From JAHEDH01 sp965364515 (GTDB taxonomy: Bacteria > Actinomycetota > Acidimicrobiia > Spongiisociales > ZC4RG35), in contig CBDTXZ010000033.1 in the NCBI GenBank assembly GCA_965364515.1, forward strand, positions 1 through 22,376: a DNA stretch of 22,376 bases, read 5' to 3'. The translations under genes and the position numbers were made by a program. Shown one piece after another: positions 7,371 through 15,245 of this stretch (its first letter is position 1; each line of letters begins with the position of its first letter). Below the pieces are notes generated by a model. That model worked only from the letters and a program-made list of their open reading frames with translations. It was not told where the DNA came from and ran no database searches.

Positions 7371-10300
7371 TCAGGCTTCCTCGACCATGTCGAGAACCGA
7401 CTGGCCGAAGGCCGCCCGGAAGTCGTCGTCGCCGATCCGAGAGAGAATCTCCCTCGCCACTGCTTCGAAATCGGCTCTGGCCGACTGGGCGCTCTCGGAG
7501 TCACCCAGCGCCCGAAGCTCTCGCACCCTGACGGCGTGCACGTCGAGTTCCGTTCGCTTGAAACCCTTCCCAGCCAGTTCGACCAGACACTCGTCCAGGA
7601 ACCCGACCGCTCCCGCGTGGTCGCCGGTCGCTCCGGCGACCTTGGCTTCGGTCATCAACAGGATCGGCAACGCGTTGGTCATGCCGTGGTCCTGGACGTA
7701 TTCGCGCAGCGTATCCAAGTGATCTCGCGCCTCGTCCAAGTGTCCGCGTGCGACTGCAACGTCCACCAACCCCTGGAGCGCCTCATGACGGCTCATGTAC
7801 ATGGCAACCGTCCTGCGATCGAGCGCCCGATGGAACAGCTCTTCGGCGGTGTCGACATCTCCGGATTCCAGGGCGCAATGGCCGATCTCGGACCACACCC
7901 AAGCACCCATCTGGTCGCCCATCGGCATGTCCGAGACCTCGAGTGTCTCGGTGTGGATCTCGGTCGCCTTCTGGTGATAGGGACCACCTATCGAGGAATA
8001 GCACGTCCCCGTGACACACTTGCCGAGAGCGATGTAGGGCGGCATGCCGGTGGCTTGAGCGGCGGCCTCCGCTCGACGGAACAACGCCAACGCATCCGCG
8101 TAGTACCCCTGGCCCATCGCCACCTTGCCCTGCACGATGGCTGCGAACACCTCGGACATGTGATGGCCGATCTGAGTGGCGATCTCGAGGCCCCGCTCGA
8201 CGTACGACAGGGCTGTCTCCACCTCCCCGCGCTGCAGATGGGCGAACGGGAGACCCATGGTCAGGATCTCGGCCTGATACCTGAGATTGCCGTACTCCTC
8301 GGCCTTTGCCAACGCCTTCTCGCCCTTCTCGATGGCGAGGTCTGCCTTGGTGGCCAGCATGAGCGTGTTGGCCAGATGCACCATCCCGAAGAGCATCGTC
8401 TCGGAGTCCTGGAGCCGCTCGCCGAGCGCGGTGAGCTCGCTCATGTAGAACTCGACCTGATCGAACTCCCCACGCGCAGTCCGCAGGAAGCATTGATACA
8501 TGCACGCTTCGGCCAGGCTCGACTCCTCGGAACCTGCACGGGCTGCCTGCTCGGTCGCTGCCAACTCGTCGAGCGCGTTCTCGGTATCGGCGAACATCAT
8601 CCCCGAGATCAGTGCCGACTTGTTCCTGCCCGAGAGCCCCATTGCCAGGTCGCCGCGCTCCTGGCCCTCCTGTCGGAGCCGGGCGTACGCCTGGGCGGCG
8701 CCGCCGAAGTCGAAACGCATCTCCTTGGCGCGACCGATCCCCTCGAGAACGACCCGGAGGCTGTTGCCGTCGGCATGGTCCTGCCCATCGAGGATCTCGA
8801 GTGCCTGTTCGAAACGATGGATCGCCTCGGGGAGCGCATAGGTGGCGAGTGCGCGTGAGCCGGCCTCAACGAGGTGCGGGAGTGCACGCTCTTTCTGGCG
8901 GGCGGAGAGATGATGGTCGGCGATGTCTTCGACCCTCTCGGGGTGGAGGCGCTCGAGGAAGTCCGCCATCACCGCGTGGATCTCGGTACGCCGGCGGAGC
9001 AGCACCGTGTCGTACACGGCCTGTTGCATGAGGGCGTGGCGGAACCGGTACTGCCGTTTTGGGATGCGGGCGGTCTCGCGCAGGATCTCCCGGCGCTGAA
9101 GATCGACCAGACCCTGATCGATCCCGGAGAGATCGTCGAGCACGGCTGCGAGCTCGTCGTACTTGAACTCCCGGCCCAGCACGCTGGCAGCCTGGGCGAC
9201 ACGGCGCGAGCGGTCGTCGAGACGGTCGAGCCGGGTCGTGATGACGGCCGAGAGGGTGTCGGGCACCGAGATCGAGACGATCTCGGACGTCGCAACCCAC
9301 CGACCTCCCGAATGGATCAGCACCCCACGATCGATGAGCGACTTGATCACCTCTTCGATGAAGTAGGGGTTGCCTTCGGACTTCGACAGGATGAGCTCGC
9401 GGACCCGATCGGGAAGGCCGTCGATGTCGAGAAGGGCCGAGACCAGCGACCGGGCGTCGTCACGCGCCAGCGGGCTGAGCTGGATCGCTTCGTAGGCGTA
9501 GCCATGCTCACGGCCCGCCGCCTCGTGGATCTCCCACGACGGCTCGTCCCGACGAGGGCGGAACACCAGGACGAGACCGATGGGCGCGAACTCGATGAGG
9601 CCAAGCAGATCCATCACGAGATCGATGGATGCAGAGTCCGCCCAGTGGAGATCCTCGAAGACCGCGATCAGCGGGCTGCGGCCGGCGAGCGCGGCGAGGA
9701 GCTCGCCGATCGCCCGGAACGCCTCCGAGCGCAACCTGCCCGGTTCGAGATACTCGACTCGCGCCCGGATGTCGGCAGGGACGTCCGCCCCGAGCAGAGC
9801 GCCGATGTATGGAGCGATATCCGAGGCGCGCCCGGGTAGAACGTCGCGCGTCGTTGCGTCGATCGCCTGCCAGAGGGTCATCGGGTCGGCGTCCGCCGGC
9901 GCACCCACCACCTGTCGCATCAACCGCTGCACCGGCGCAAGCGGAACGGTGGTCTCGTACGAGAGCGCCCGGCCCGTCACCCAGGTGTACCCGTCGCGGT
10001 CCGCTCCGAGAGCGGCTCTTGCCTCTGCCACGAGCCGCGACTTGCCGAGGCCGGCTTCACCCTGCACGGACACGATCCTGCCCTGGCCGCCCGCAACGGC
10101 CTGCAGGGATCCCGAGATCCGCGCCAGCTCCTCGTCACGACCAACCATCGCAGCGTCGAGACCCTCGATCCCTCGAATCTTCTCCGGTCGGGGGAGCGCC
10201 TTGACCACCCGATGTGCTTCGACCGGCTCCGACCGCCCCTTGACGTCGATGGCGCCCAGCGAGTCGAACTCGAAGAGCTTGTCGACGAGCGCGCGGGTGG

Positions 10301-11012
10301 ACTCGGAGATCTGCACGGTCCCGGGCGCAGCGGTCTGTTCCATCCGGGCGGCGACGTTGACCGCATCGCCCATCGCGGTGTACTCGACCCGGAGGTCGGA
10401 CCCGACCGCTCCGACGACCACCAGGCCGGTGTTGATCCCCACCCTGACGTCGAAGCTCACGTTCCAGGCGCGAGACACTTGGCTGCAATACGGACCGATG
10501 GCGTCGAGGATCTCGAGACCGGCCCTCACGGCCCGTTCGGGGTCGTCTTCGTGACCGATCGGCGCACCGAAGAACGCCAGGATGGCGTCGCCCATCAGTC
10601 GGGCGAGGGTCCCCTCGTAGCGATAGACGGGTGCGATGAGATGTTCGAACGCTCCGTTCATGATCTCGGCCCACTCCTCGGGGTCGAGCTGTTCGGCGGC
10701 GGTCGTCGAGCCCTGGACGTCACAGAACAGCATCGTGACCGTACGGCGCTCACCCTGCATCGCTCCCACGCTGGCGGCGGACTCGAGCTTCGACAGCAGT
10801 TCGCGGGGAATGAGTTTGCGCAGGCCCGCGTCCGGATCCTCGACCGGGGCCTCGTCTGCGGCGACCCGGTGACCGCACTTCATGCAGAAGGCTGCCTCCG
10901 CCGGCAGATCGGCTCCACACTTGGCGCACGAGGCGCTCAGGGCGGTGCCGCATTTCATGCAGAATGCGGCGTCAGTCGGATTTGACGTTGAGCACGCCGG
11001 GCAGTCCACCAT
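7371..11012 (-). CDS. Zinc-ribbon / class III cyclase / AAA ATPase / TPR signalling protein (1213 aa)
   Basis: First gene of the minus-strand operon. ATG 11012 has a GGAGG ribosome-binding site 6 bases upstream (11019-11023). Two zinc ribbons (C4/C7/C18/C21; C29/C32/C43/C46) precede a class III cyclase domain (about 90-270). That domain has metal aspartates D98 (LFCDVQGST) and D142 (RLMGDAILAF), T212 at the second purine-contact position, and N219/R223 (GDAVNVAAR). The purine-lysine position is R138, common in this subfamily. An AAA/STAND ATPase follows with Walker A GEAGLGKS (K324) and Walker B LIAVFEDLHWAD (about 448-459). TPR-like helical repeats occupy roughly 690-1180. The layout matches the partial gene at the left edge, so the two are paralogues. 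It is probably a cytosolic, ATP-dependent signal-regulated cyclase. The start is divergent from the receiver-flavoprotein gene. Confidence 0.92.
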   Translation of the reverse strand: MVDCPACSTSNPTDAAFCMKCGTALSASCAKCGADLPAEAAFCMKCGHRVAADEAPVEDPDAGLRKLIPRELLSKLESAASVGAMQGERRTVTMLFCDVQGSTTAAEQLDPEEWAEIMNGAFEHLIAPVYRYEGTLARLMGDAILAFFGAPIGHEDDPERAVRAGLEILDAIGPYCSQVSRAWNVSFDVRVGINTGLVVVGAVGSDLRVEYTAMGDAVNVAARMEQTAAPGTVQISESTRALVDKLFEFDSLGAIDVKGRSEPVEAHRVVKALPRPEKIRGIEGLDAAMVGRDEELARISGSLQAVAGGQGRIVSVQGEAGLGKSRLVAEARAALGADRDGYTWVTGRALSYETTVPLAPVQRLMRQVVGAPADADPMTLWQAIDATTRDVLPGRASDIAPYIGALLGADVPADIRARVEYLEPGRLRSEAFRAIGELLAALAGRSPLIAVFEDLHWADSASIDLVMDLLGLIEFAPIGLVLVFRPRRDEPSWEIHEAAGREHGYAYEAIQLSPLARDDARSLVSALLDIDGLPDRVRELILSKSEGNPYFIEEVIKSLIDRGVLIHSGGRWVATSEIVSISVPDTLSAVITTRLDRLDDRSRRVAQAASVLGREFKYDELAAVLDDLSGIDQGLVDLQRREILRETARIPKRQYRFRHALMQQAVYDTVLLRRRTEIHAVMADFLERLHPERVEDIADHHLSARQKERALPHLVEAGSRALATYALPEAIHRFEQALEILDGQDHADGNSLRVVLEGIGRAKEMRFDFGGAAQAYARLRQEGQERGDLAMGLSGRNKSALISGMMFADTENALDELAATEQAARAGSEESSLAEACMYQCFLRTARGEFDQVEFYMSELTALGERLQDSETMLFGMVHLANTLMLATKADLAIEKGEKALAKAEEYGNLRYQAEILTMGLPFAHLQRGEVETALSYVERGLEIATQIGHHMSEVFAAIVQGKVAMGQGYYADALALFRRAEAAAQATGMPPYIALGKCVTGTCYSSIGGPYHQKATEIHTETLEVSDMPMGDQMGAWVWSEIGHCALESGDVDTAEELFHRALDRRTVAMYMSRHEALQGLVDVAVARGHLDEARDHLDTLREYVQDHGMTNALPILLMTEAKVAGATGDHAGAVGFLDECLVELAGKGFKRTELDVHAVRVRELRALGDSESAQSARADFEAVAREILSRIGDDDFRAAFGQSVLDMVEEA

Positions 11013-11037
11013 TGTTGGCCTCCGGTCTCGGCTGAAG

Positions 11038-11043
11038 ACACTA
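11038..11043 (-). promoter_or_regulatory. Candidate -10 element (TAGTGT) for the cyclase-phosphoesterase-cyclase operon
   Basis: On the minus strand TAGTGT fits TANNNT. It would place transcription start near 11031, giving a leader of about 20 bases that contains the GGAGG site of the 1213-residue cyclase gene. The -35 region is not recognisable. The 142-base divergent region 11013-11154 should also hold the promoter of the flavoprotein gene, which I could not identify. Confidence 0.3.
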
Positions 11044-11154
11044 CCCCTTCCTCCCGCTCACGGGTCGGCGAAAGCAGCCTCTCGAACCGGGCCGCGTTCG
11101 TTTCCATCGGATCCGGTCGACGCGGCCGTGACCTCCGTGCCAGACTCGCTGCGC

Positions 11155-12807
11155 ATGGGAAAGATCGCAATACTCGCCGTCGATGATGATCCCCAGGTGC
11201 TGGCCGCCGTCGCCCGCGACCTGCGGTCCCGATATGGCAAGGACTACCGAATCGTGCGGGCGCCTTCCGGCGCCGAAGCGCTGGGAGCGCTTCGAGACCT
11301 GTTGGCCAGAGGTGACACGGTGGCCGTGCTCGTCGCCGACCAGCGGATGCCGGAGATGACCGGGACGGAGTTCCTCGTCCAGGCCAAGGAGATCTTCCCC
11401 GACACCAAGACGGTGCTGCTCACCGCCTACGCGGACACCGAGGCCGCCATCACCGCCATCAACGAGATCGAACTGGATCATTACCTGCTCAAACCGTGGG
11501 ATCCCCCCGAGGATCGGCTCTTCCCCATCCTCGACGAACTCCTCGACGAATGGAATGCCGCACATCCGCCCCCCTACAGCGGCATCCGCGTCATCGATGT
11601 GCGATGGTCGCCGGCCGCCCACACGGTCAAAGACTTTCTCGCTCGCAATCGCATCCCCTATCGCTTCTCCGACCTCGAACGGGATCCGGATGCGGAGGCG
11701 ATCGTCGAGGCGGCAGGCGCAGAACTCCCTCTGGTGATCCTCCCTGACGGAACCACACTGGGAAAGCCCGCAACGACCGACCTCGCGGCAGCCGTCGGAC
11801 TCCAGACGGAAGCCAAGAACCCCTTCTACGACCTCATTGTCATCGGAGCGGGTCCTGCGGGTCTCGGCGCCGGCGTCTACGGAGCCTCGGAGGGCCTGCG
11901 GACGGCACTCGTCGAGCGGGCCGCCACCGGCGGCCAGGCAGGAACCAGCTCGCGGATCGAGAACTACCTGGGGTTCCCCGCCGGGATCAGCGGCGGCGAT
12001 CTGGCCACCCGTGCAACCTCACAGGCGCTCAAGTTCGGGGCGGAGATCCTCACCGGGCCGGAGGTGACCGGCGTCGAGGTGACCGATCCGGTCAAGACCG
12101 TCACACTCTCGGACGGGCAGCGGCTGGGATGCAACGCTCTCATCGTGGCATCGGGCATGACGATTCGCCGGCTCGGTGTGGATGCGGTCGAGGCCTTGGT
12201 CGGCGCCGGCGTCTACTACGGCGCCGCCCCTTCGGAAGCCGTCACGTATCGCGGTGAGCATGTCTACGTGGTCGGGGGAGCCAACTCTGCAGGCCAGGCG
12301 GCGATGATGCTCTCGAAATACGCCGGCCGTGTAACGATCATCGTGCGCGGAGATTCGCTCGAAGCTCGCATGTCGCAGTATCTCGTCGATCAGATCCGCG
12401 CCACCGCGAACATCGACGTTCGCCTCGGGAGCCAGATCGCAGATGCCCGCGGGAGCGGCAGACTGGAAGAGCTCGTCATCCGGGACCGCGGCTCGGGGAG
12501 CGAAGAGGTGGTCGAGGCCGCCGGACTCTTCATCTTCGTCGGTGCCGTACCGCACTCCGACTTCCTCGAAGGTGTGGTGCTCCGCAGCAAACGGGGCTTC
12601 GTGCTGACCGGCCCAGACCTCAAGGTGGAAGGCGAATGGGCCCCGGAATGGCCGCTCGAGCGAGATCCCTACCCGATGGAGACCAGCGTGCCAGGGATCT
12701 TCGCCGCCGGCGACGTTCGGGAAGGCGTCGTTCGACGGGTGGCGTCTGCGGTGGGCCAGGGTGCGGTTGCCGTGAGCCTCGTTCACCAGTACCTCGAAAC
12801 GGTCTGA
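11155..12807 (+). CDS. Fused response-regulator receiver / thioredoxin-like / thioredoxin-reductase-like flavoprotein lacking redox cysteines
   Basis: The 550-residue product starts at ATG 11155, just before the receiver motif. In-frame GTGs at 11128 and 11137 are alternatives, and no Shine-Dalgarno sequence decides. The receiver (1-130) has acidic D10-D12, phospho-acceptor D62 (VADQRMP), T90 and K113 (LKPW). A thioredoxin/glutaredoxin-like segment follows (about 143-215); where an active CxxC would lie it reads WSPAAH. A pyridine-nucleotide flavoprotein domain of thioredoxin-reductase type occupies 225-550: FAD motif GAGPAG (231-236), NAD(P)-site VVGGANSAG (372-380) and C-terminal FAD motif AAGD (517-520). 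The reductase CxxC position reads YYGAAPS (354-360), so both cysteines are gone. C326 is the only cysteine. Automated annotation calls this type fused response regulator/thioredoxin-disulfide reductase, but disulfide reduction looks impossible here. Its stop is one base before the kinase gene, its likely phosphodonor. Confidence 0.9.
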   Translation: MGKIAILAVDDDPQVLAAVARDLRSRYGKDYRIVRAPSGAEALGALRDLLARGDTVAVLVADQRMPEMTGTEFLVQAKEIFPDTKTVLLTAYADTEAAITAINEIELDHYLLKPWDPPEDRLFPILDELLDEWNAAHPPPYSGIRVIDVRWSPAAHTVKDFLARNRIPYRFSDLERDPDAEAIVEAAGAELPLVILPDGTTLGKPATTDLAAAVGLQTEAKNPFYDLIVIGAGPAGLGAGVYGASEGLRTALVERAATGGQAGTSSRIENYLGFPAGISGGDLATRATSQALKFGAEILTGPEVTGVEVTDPVKTVTLSDGQRLGCNALIVASGMTIRRLGVDAVEALVGAGVYYGAAPSEAVTYRGEHVYVVGGANSAGQAAMMLSKYAGRVTIIVRGDSLEARMSQYLVDQIRATANIDVRLGSQIADARGSGRLEELVIRDRGSGSEEVVEAAGLFIFVGAVPHSDFLEGVVLRSKRGFVLTGPDLKVEGEWAPEWPLERDPYPMETSVPGIFAAGDVREGVVRRVASAVGQGAVAVSLVHQYLETV

Positions 12808-12808
12808 C

Positions 12809-14197
12809 GTGGCCGCTTCGCTGCGAGCGGTTCCACTCTTCGCCGAACTCTCCGACGCCGACCTCGAACAGTTGCAGAACCGCTCGGAGGTCGTCTCGCT
12901 GGTCGCAGGTGAACAGCTGTTCGCCGAGGGGGCCGCCGGGGAGCGAGCCTTCATCATCTCCGAAGGGGAGATCGAGATCGTCAAGCGGACCGGCGACCGT
13001 GAGGTGCTCCTGGCGGTCCGCAAGCCAGGAGAGGTCATCGGCGAGATGGCGCTCCTCCAAGACGCCCCTCGATCGGCTACGGCCAAGGCCCGGACCGACG
13101 TCGAGCTCCTCGCCATTCCCAAGGCCGAGATCGAGGCGCTGATGGATGCCAGCATCTCCGCGGTCCGAGCGATGTTCAAAGTACTGCTCGAGCGCTGGCA
13201 GGCGACCCAGTCGCTCCTGACCCAGAGCGAGCGGATGGCGCAGCTCGGCACGCTGACTGCCGGGCTCGCACACGAGCTGAACAACCCTGCGGCGGCGGTC
13301 AATCGGGCGGCGGGACAGCTCGGCGACTCGGTCGCCGAACTGGCAGCTGCCGAGCGGTTGCTGGCGTCAAGGGTCAGTGATGCCGAACGAGAGGCCATCG
13401 AATCGCTGCGATCCCGGCTCGACGAGGTCGAACGCCCCTCCGGGCCGATGGATGCGTTGGATCGTTCCGATCGTGAGGACGAGGTCGAGGATGTGCTCAC
13501 CGATGCCGGCGTCGACGATGCCTGGCGGCTGGCGCCTGCCCTCGTGGATGCCGGTCTGGCCGACCTGGTCGACGAGGTCGTCGCAACTGCGGGAGAACGG
13601 TCGGGCGAGGTACTCGAAGTCCTCAGAGCGAGCCACGATGTCGCTTCACTGCTGCACGAAGTCGAGGAGGGGACCCGCAGGCTGTCTTCCATCGTCAAGG
13701 CGCTCAAGTCGTACTCCTACCTCGACCAGGGACCCGTGCAGGAGGTCGATCTGGCGACCGGCCTCGACGACACACTGCTCATCCTGAAGACCAAGCTCTC
13801 CGACATCGAGGTCGTTCGCGAGTACGCCGCCGACCTCCCGCGGATCCAGGGCTACGGCGGCGAGCTCAACCAGGTGTGGACCAATCTGCTGGACAACGCC
13901 GCCGACGCCATCCACGAATCCGAAGCCGCCGCCGGTCGAATCGTGATCCGAGCCTTCCCGGAGGGAGAGATGGTCGTCGTCGAGGTGGAGGACAACGGTG
14001 CCGGCATCAGCCCCGAGGCGATCCATCGGGTGTTCGACTCGTTCTTCACGACCAAGCCTCCCGGATCGGGGACCGGTCTCGGTCTCAACATCAGCTACTC
14101 GATCGTGGTCAACAAGCATCGCGGTGACATCACCGTCGAATCCCAGCCCGGTCGGACCGTGTTCCGGGTCGAGCTTCCCCGCACAGTTCCCGTATGA
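12809..14197 (+). CDS. Cyclic-nucleotide-binding-domain histidine kinase
   Basis: The GTG start follows the flavoprotein stop by one base, so translation is probably coupled. Residues 1-115 form a cyclic-nucleotide-binding domain. Its phosphate-binding cassette includes G78-E79 (IGEMALL) and R88 (PRSATA), the residues that normally hold the cyclic phosphate, so ligand binding is plausible. The kinase core has H155 in AHELNNP, an N box NLLDNAADAI (N363), G1 box DNGAGI (D395) and G2 box GTGLGL (421-426). No membrane segment is seen, so it is a soluble sensor. An acidic helical stretch of about 110 residues (170-280) separates the H box from the second conserved helix, longer than in standard kinases. 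The obvious partner is the receiver in the preceding gene. Whether ligand switches the kinase on or off is unknown. Confidence 0.92.
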   Translation: MAASLRAVPLFAELSDADLEQLQNRSEVVSLVAGEQLFAEGAAGERAFIISEGEIEIVKRTGDREVLLAVRKPGEVIGEMALLQDAPRSATAKARTDVELLAIPKAEIEALMDASISAVRAMFKVLLERWQATQSLLTQSERMAQLGTLTAGLAHELNNPAAAVNRAAGQLGDSVAELAAAERLLASRVSDAEREAIESLRSRLDEVERPSGPMDALDRSDREDEVEDVLTDAGVDDAWRLAPALVDAGLADLVDEVVATAGERSGEVLEVLRASHDVASLLHEVEEGTRRLSSIVKALKSYSYLDQGPVQEVDLATGLDDTLLILKTKLSDIEVVREYAADLPRIQGYGGELNQVWTNLLDNAADAIHESEAAAGRIVIRAFPEGEMVVVEVEDNGAGISPEAIHRVFDSFFTTKPPGSGTGLGLNISYSIVVNKHRGDITVESQPGRTVFRVELPRTVPV

Positions 14198-14209
14198 GAG
14201 GAGGGCCGC

Positions 14210-14482
14210 ATGGCCCAGCCATGTGAACATCTCACCGACCTCGAGCTCGAACCGATCGAGCCCGGCGGTTGCATCGAATGCATCGCGATCGGAGGCACCT
14301 GGGTGCATCTCCGATATTGCACGACGTGCAAGATGATCCGATGTTGTGACGACTCGCCGAACCAACACGCCTCCAAGCATGCTGCCGCCAACCCCGACCA
14401 CGCGGTGATCCGGTCGGCCGAACCCGGCGAGCATTGGGCGTGGTGCTATGTCCACGAGGCGGGCATCCGAACCGACGCCTGA
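14210..14482 (+). CDS. Small UBP-type (BUZ) zinc finger protein
   Basis: The 90-residue protein starts at ATG 14210 with a strong AGGAGGG site at 14199-14205, 12 bases after the kinase stop, so it is the third gene of that operon. Candidate zinc ligands are C5, H7, C21, C24, C37, C40, C45/C46, H53, H57 and H64. Their order fits the ZnF-UBP fold, as does the late W77-C79-Y80 segment (WAWCYVH). In eukaryotes this fold binds the free C-terminal Gly-Gly of ubiquitin; in bacteria its ligand is not established. No membrane or signal segment is present. It may be an adaptor for the kinase/flavoprotein pair or bind some peptide C-terminus. The family call is good; the function is not known. Confidence 0.85.
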   Translation: MAQPCEHLTDLELEPIEPGGCIECIAIGGTWVHLRYCTTCKMIRCCDDSPNQHASKHAAANPDHAVIRSAEPGEHWAWCYVHEAGIRTDA

Positions 14483-14512
14483 CTCGTCTGCCGGGTTGCT
14501 CTCCCATCGCAG

Positions 14513-14518
14513 TACGGT
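14513..14518 (+). promoter_or_regulatory. Candidate -10 element (TACGGT) of a leaderless promoter
   Basis: TACGGT matches TANNNT and is 6 bases before the GTG at 14525. No Shine-Dalgarno sequence precedes the GTG. Spacing is like that at 2412-2417. It suggests the SDR gene has its own promoter rather than being read only from the signalling operon. Confidence 0.4.
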
Positions 14519-14524
14519 GATTCG

Positions 14525-15157
14525 GTGCCACGTGTACTCGTCATAGGAGCGAGCAGGGGAATCGGTCTTGGGCTCGTCGAGCGCCACCTCGCCGATGGCT
14601 GGGAGGTGCATGCCACGACGAGGGACGGTGGCGCACCAGGAGGTCACAACGATGTGACGGTCCACCGATTGGACGTCACCGACGAGCGAGAGCTGACGGA
14701 GATGATCGTGTCGCTCGACGAACCATTCGATCGCGTCATCCACAACGCCGGCATCAATCGCGGGTTGCAAGCCGAGATCATGACGGTGAACGCCGAAGCT
14801 CCGATCTCCGTTCTCCAGGCGCTCCTTGATGCCGGCCTGCTCGTCACCGATGGCGTGATCGCGATCATGAGCTCGCAGGTCGGTGCGCGCCGGGGACGCT
14901 CCGGGAGCCTCGGGGACTACGGAGACTCCAAGGCGGCACTCAACGACGAGTTCCGACGCCGGGCCGACCGGTGGCGCACCGTAGGAGCCATTGCCGTCGT
15001 CATGCACCCCGGCTGGGTGAGAACCGACATGGGAGGCTCGGGAGCGTCGATCGGCGTGACCGAGAGCGCCGATGGGATCACCCGTGTCCTCGACGGGCTC
15101 TCAGCCTCACAGCACGGCCAGTTCCTCACCTGGGACGGCAGGGAGCATCCGTGGTGA
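14525..15157 (+). CDS. Short-chain dehydrogenase/reductase (SDR)
   Basis: The 210-residue protein has the full classical SDR set: the nucleotide-binding GASRGIG at 8-14, NAG at 74-76, catalytic serine in MSSQ (S116/S117), Y132 and K136 (YGDSK), and the post-catalytic PGWVRTDMGG. At 210 residues it is short for a classical SDR (about 250), resembling the small C-factor/CsgA-like group. It should be a soluble NAD(P)(H)-dependent oxidoreductase; the substrate cannot be told. R11 after the first glycines leans to NADP(H), a weak indicator. The GTG start is chosen because it lies right before the first beta strand and because a TANNNT element precedes it. The gene begins 42 bases after the zinc finger gene; a functional link is not evident. 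Confidence 0.9.
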   Translation: MPRVLVIGASRGIGLGLVERHLADGWEVHATTRDGGAPGGHNDVTVHRLDVTDERELTEMIVSLDEPFDRVIHNAGINRGLQAEIMTVNAEAPISVLQALLDAGLLVTDGVIAIMSSQVGARRGRSGSLGDYGDSKAALNDEFRRRADRWRTVGAIAVVMHPGWVRTDMGGSGASIGVTESADGITRVLDGLSASQHGQFLTWDGREHPW

Positions 15158-15245
15158 GAAGCCGATCGGCCCTGTCACCCAACGGGACCTCCGATTCGTC
15201 CGTCTGAATGAGGGGGCCGATGCGCCCCGAGACGGAGGAGTCGAA

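Noticed and set aside
6261..8858. An 865-codon plus-strand open frame antisense to the phosphoesterase and two cyclase genes
   Set aside because: It crosses three well-supported minus-strand genes and its product shows no domain. Long antisense frames are expected in GC-rich DNA.
10882..11154. Upstream extension of the receiver-flavoprotein reading frame
   Set aside because: It overlaps the zinc-ribbon start of the divergent 1213-residue gene. The receiver fold begins right after ATG 11155.
12019..13707. A 562-codon minus-strand open frame under the flavoprotein and kinase genes
   Set aside because: The product is low-complexity, serine/arginine-rich and without motifs, while the plus strand encodes two complete domain proteins.
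13646..15007. A 453-codon minus-strand open frame opposite the kinase, zinc finger and SDR genes
   Set aside because: It spans three separate plus-strand genes with recognisable families, and its product has no recognisable motif.
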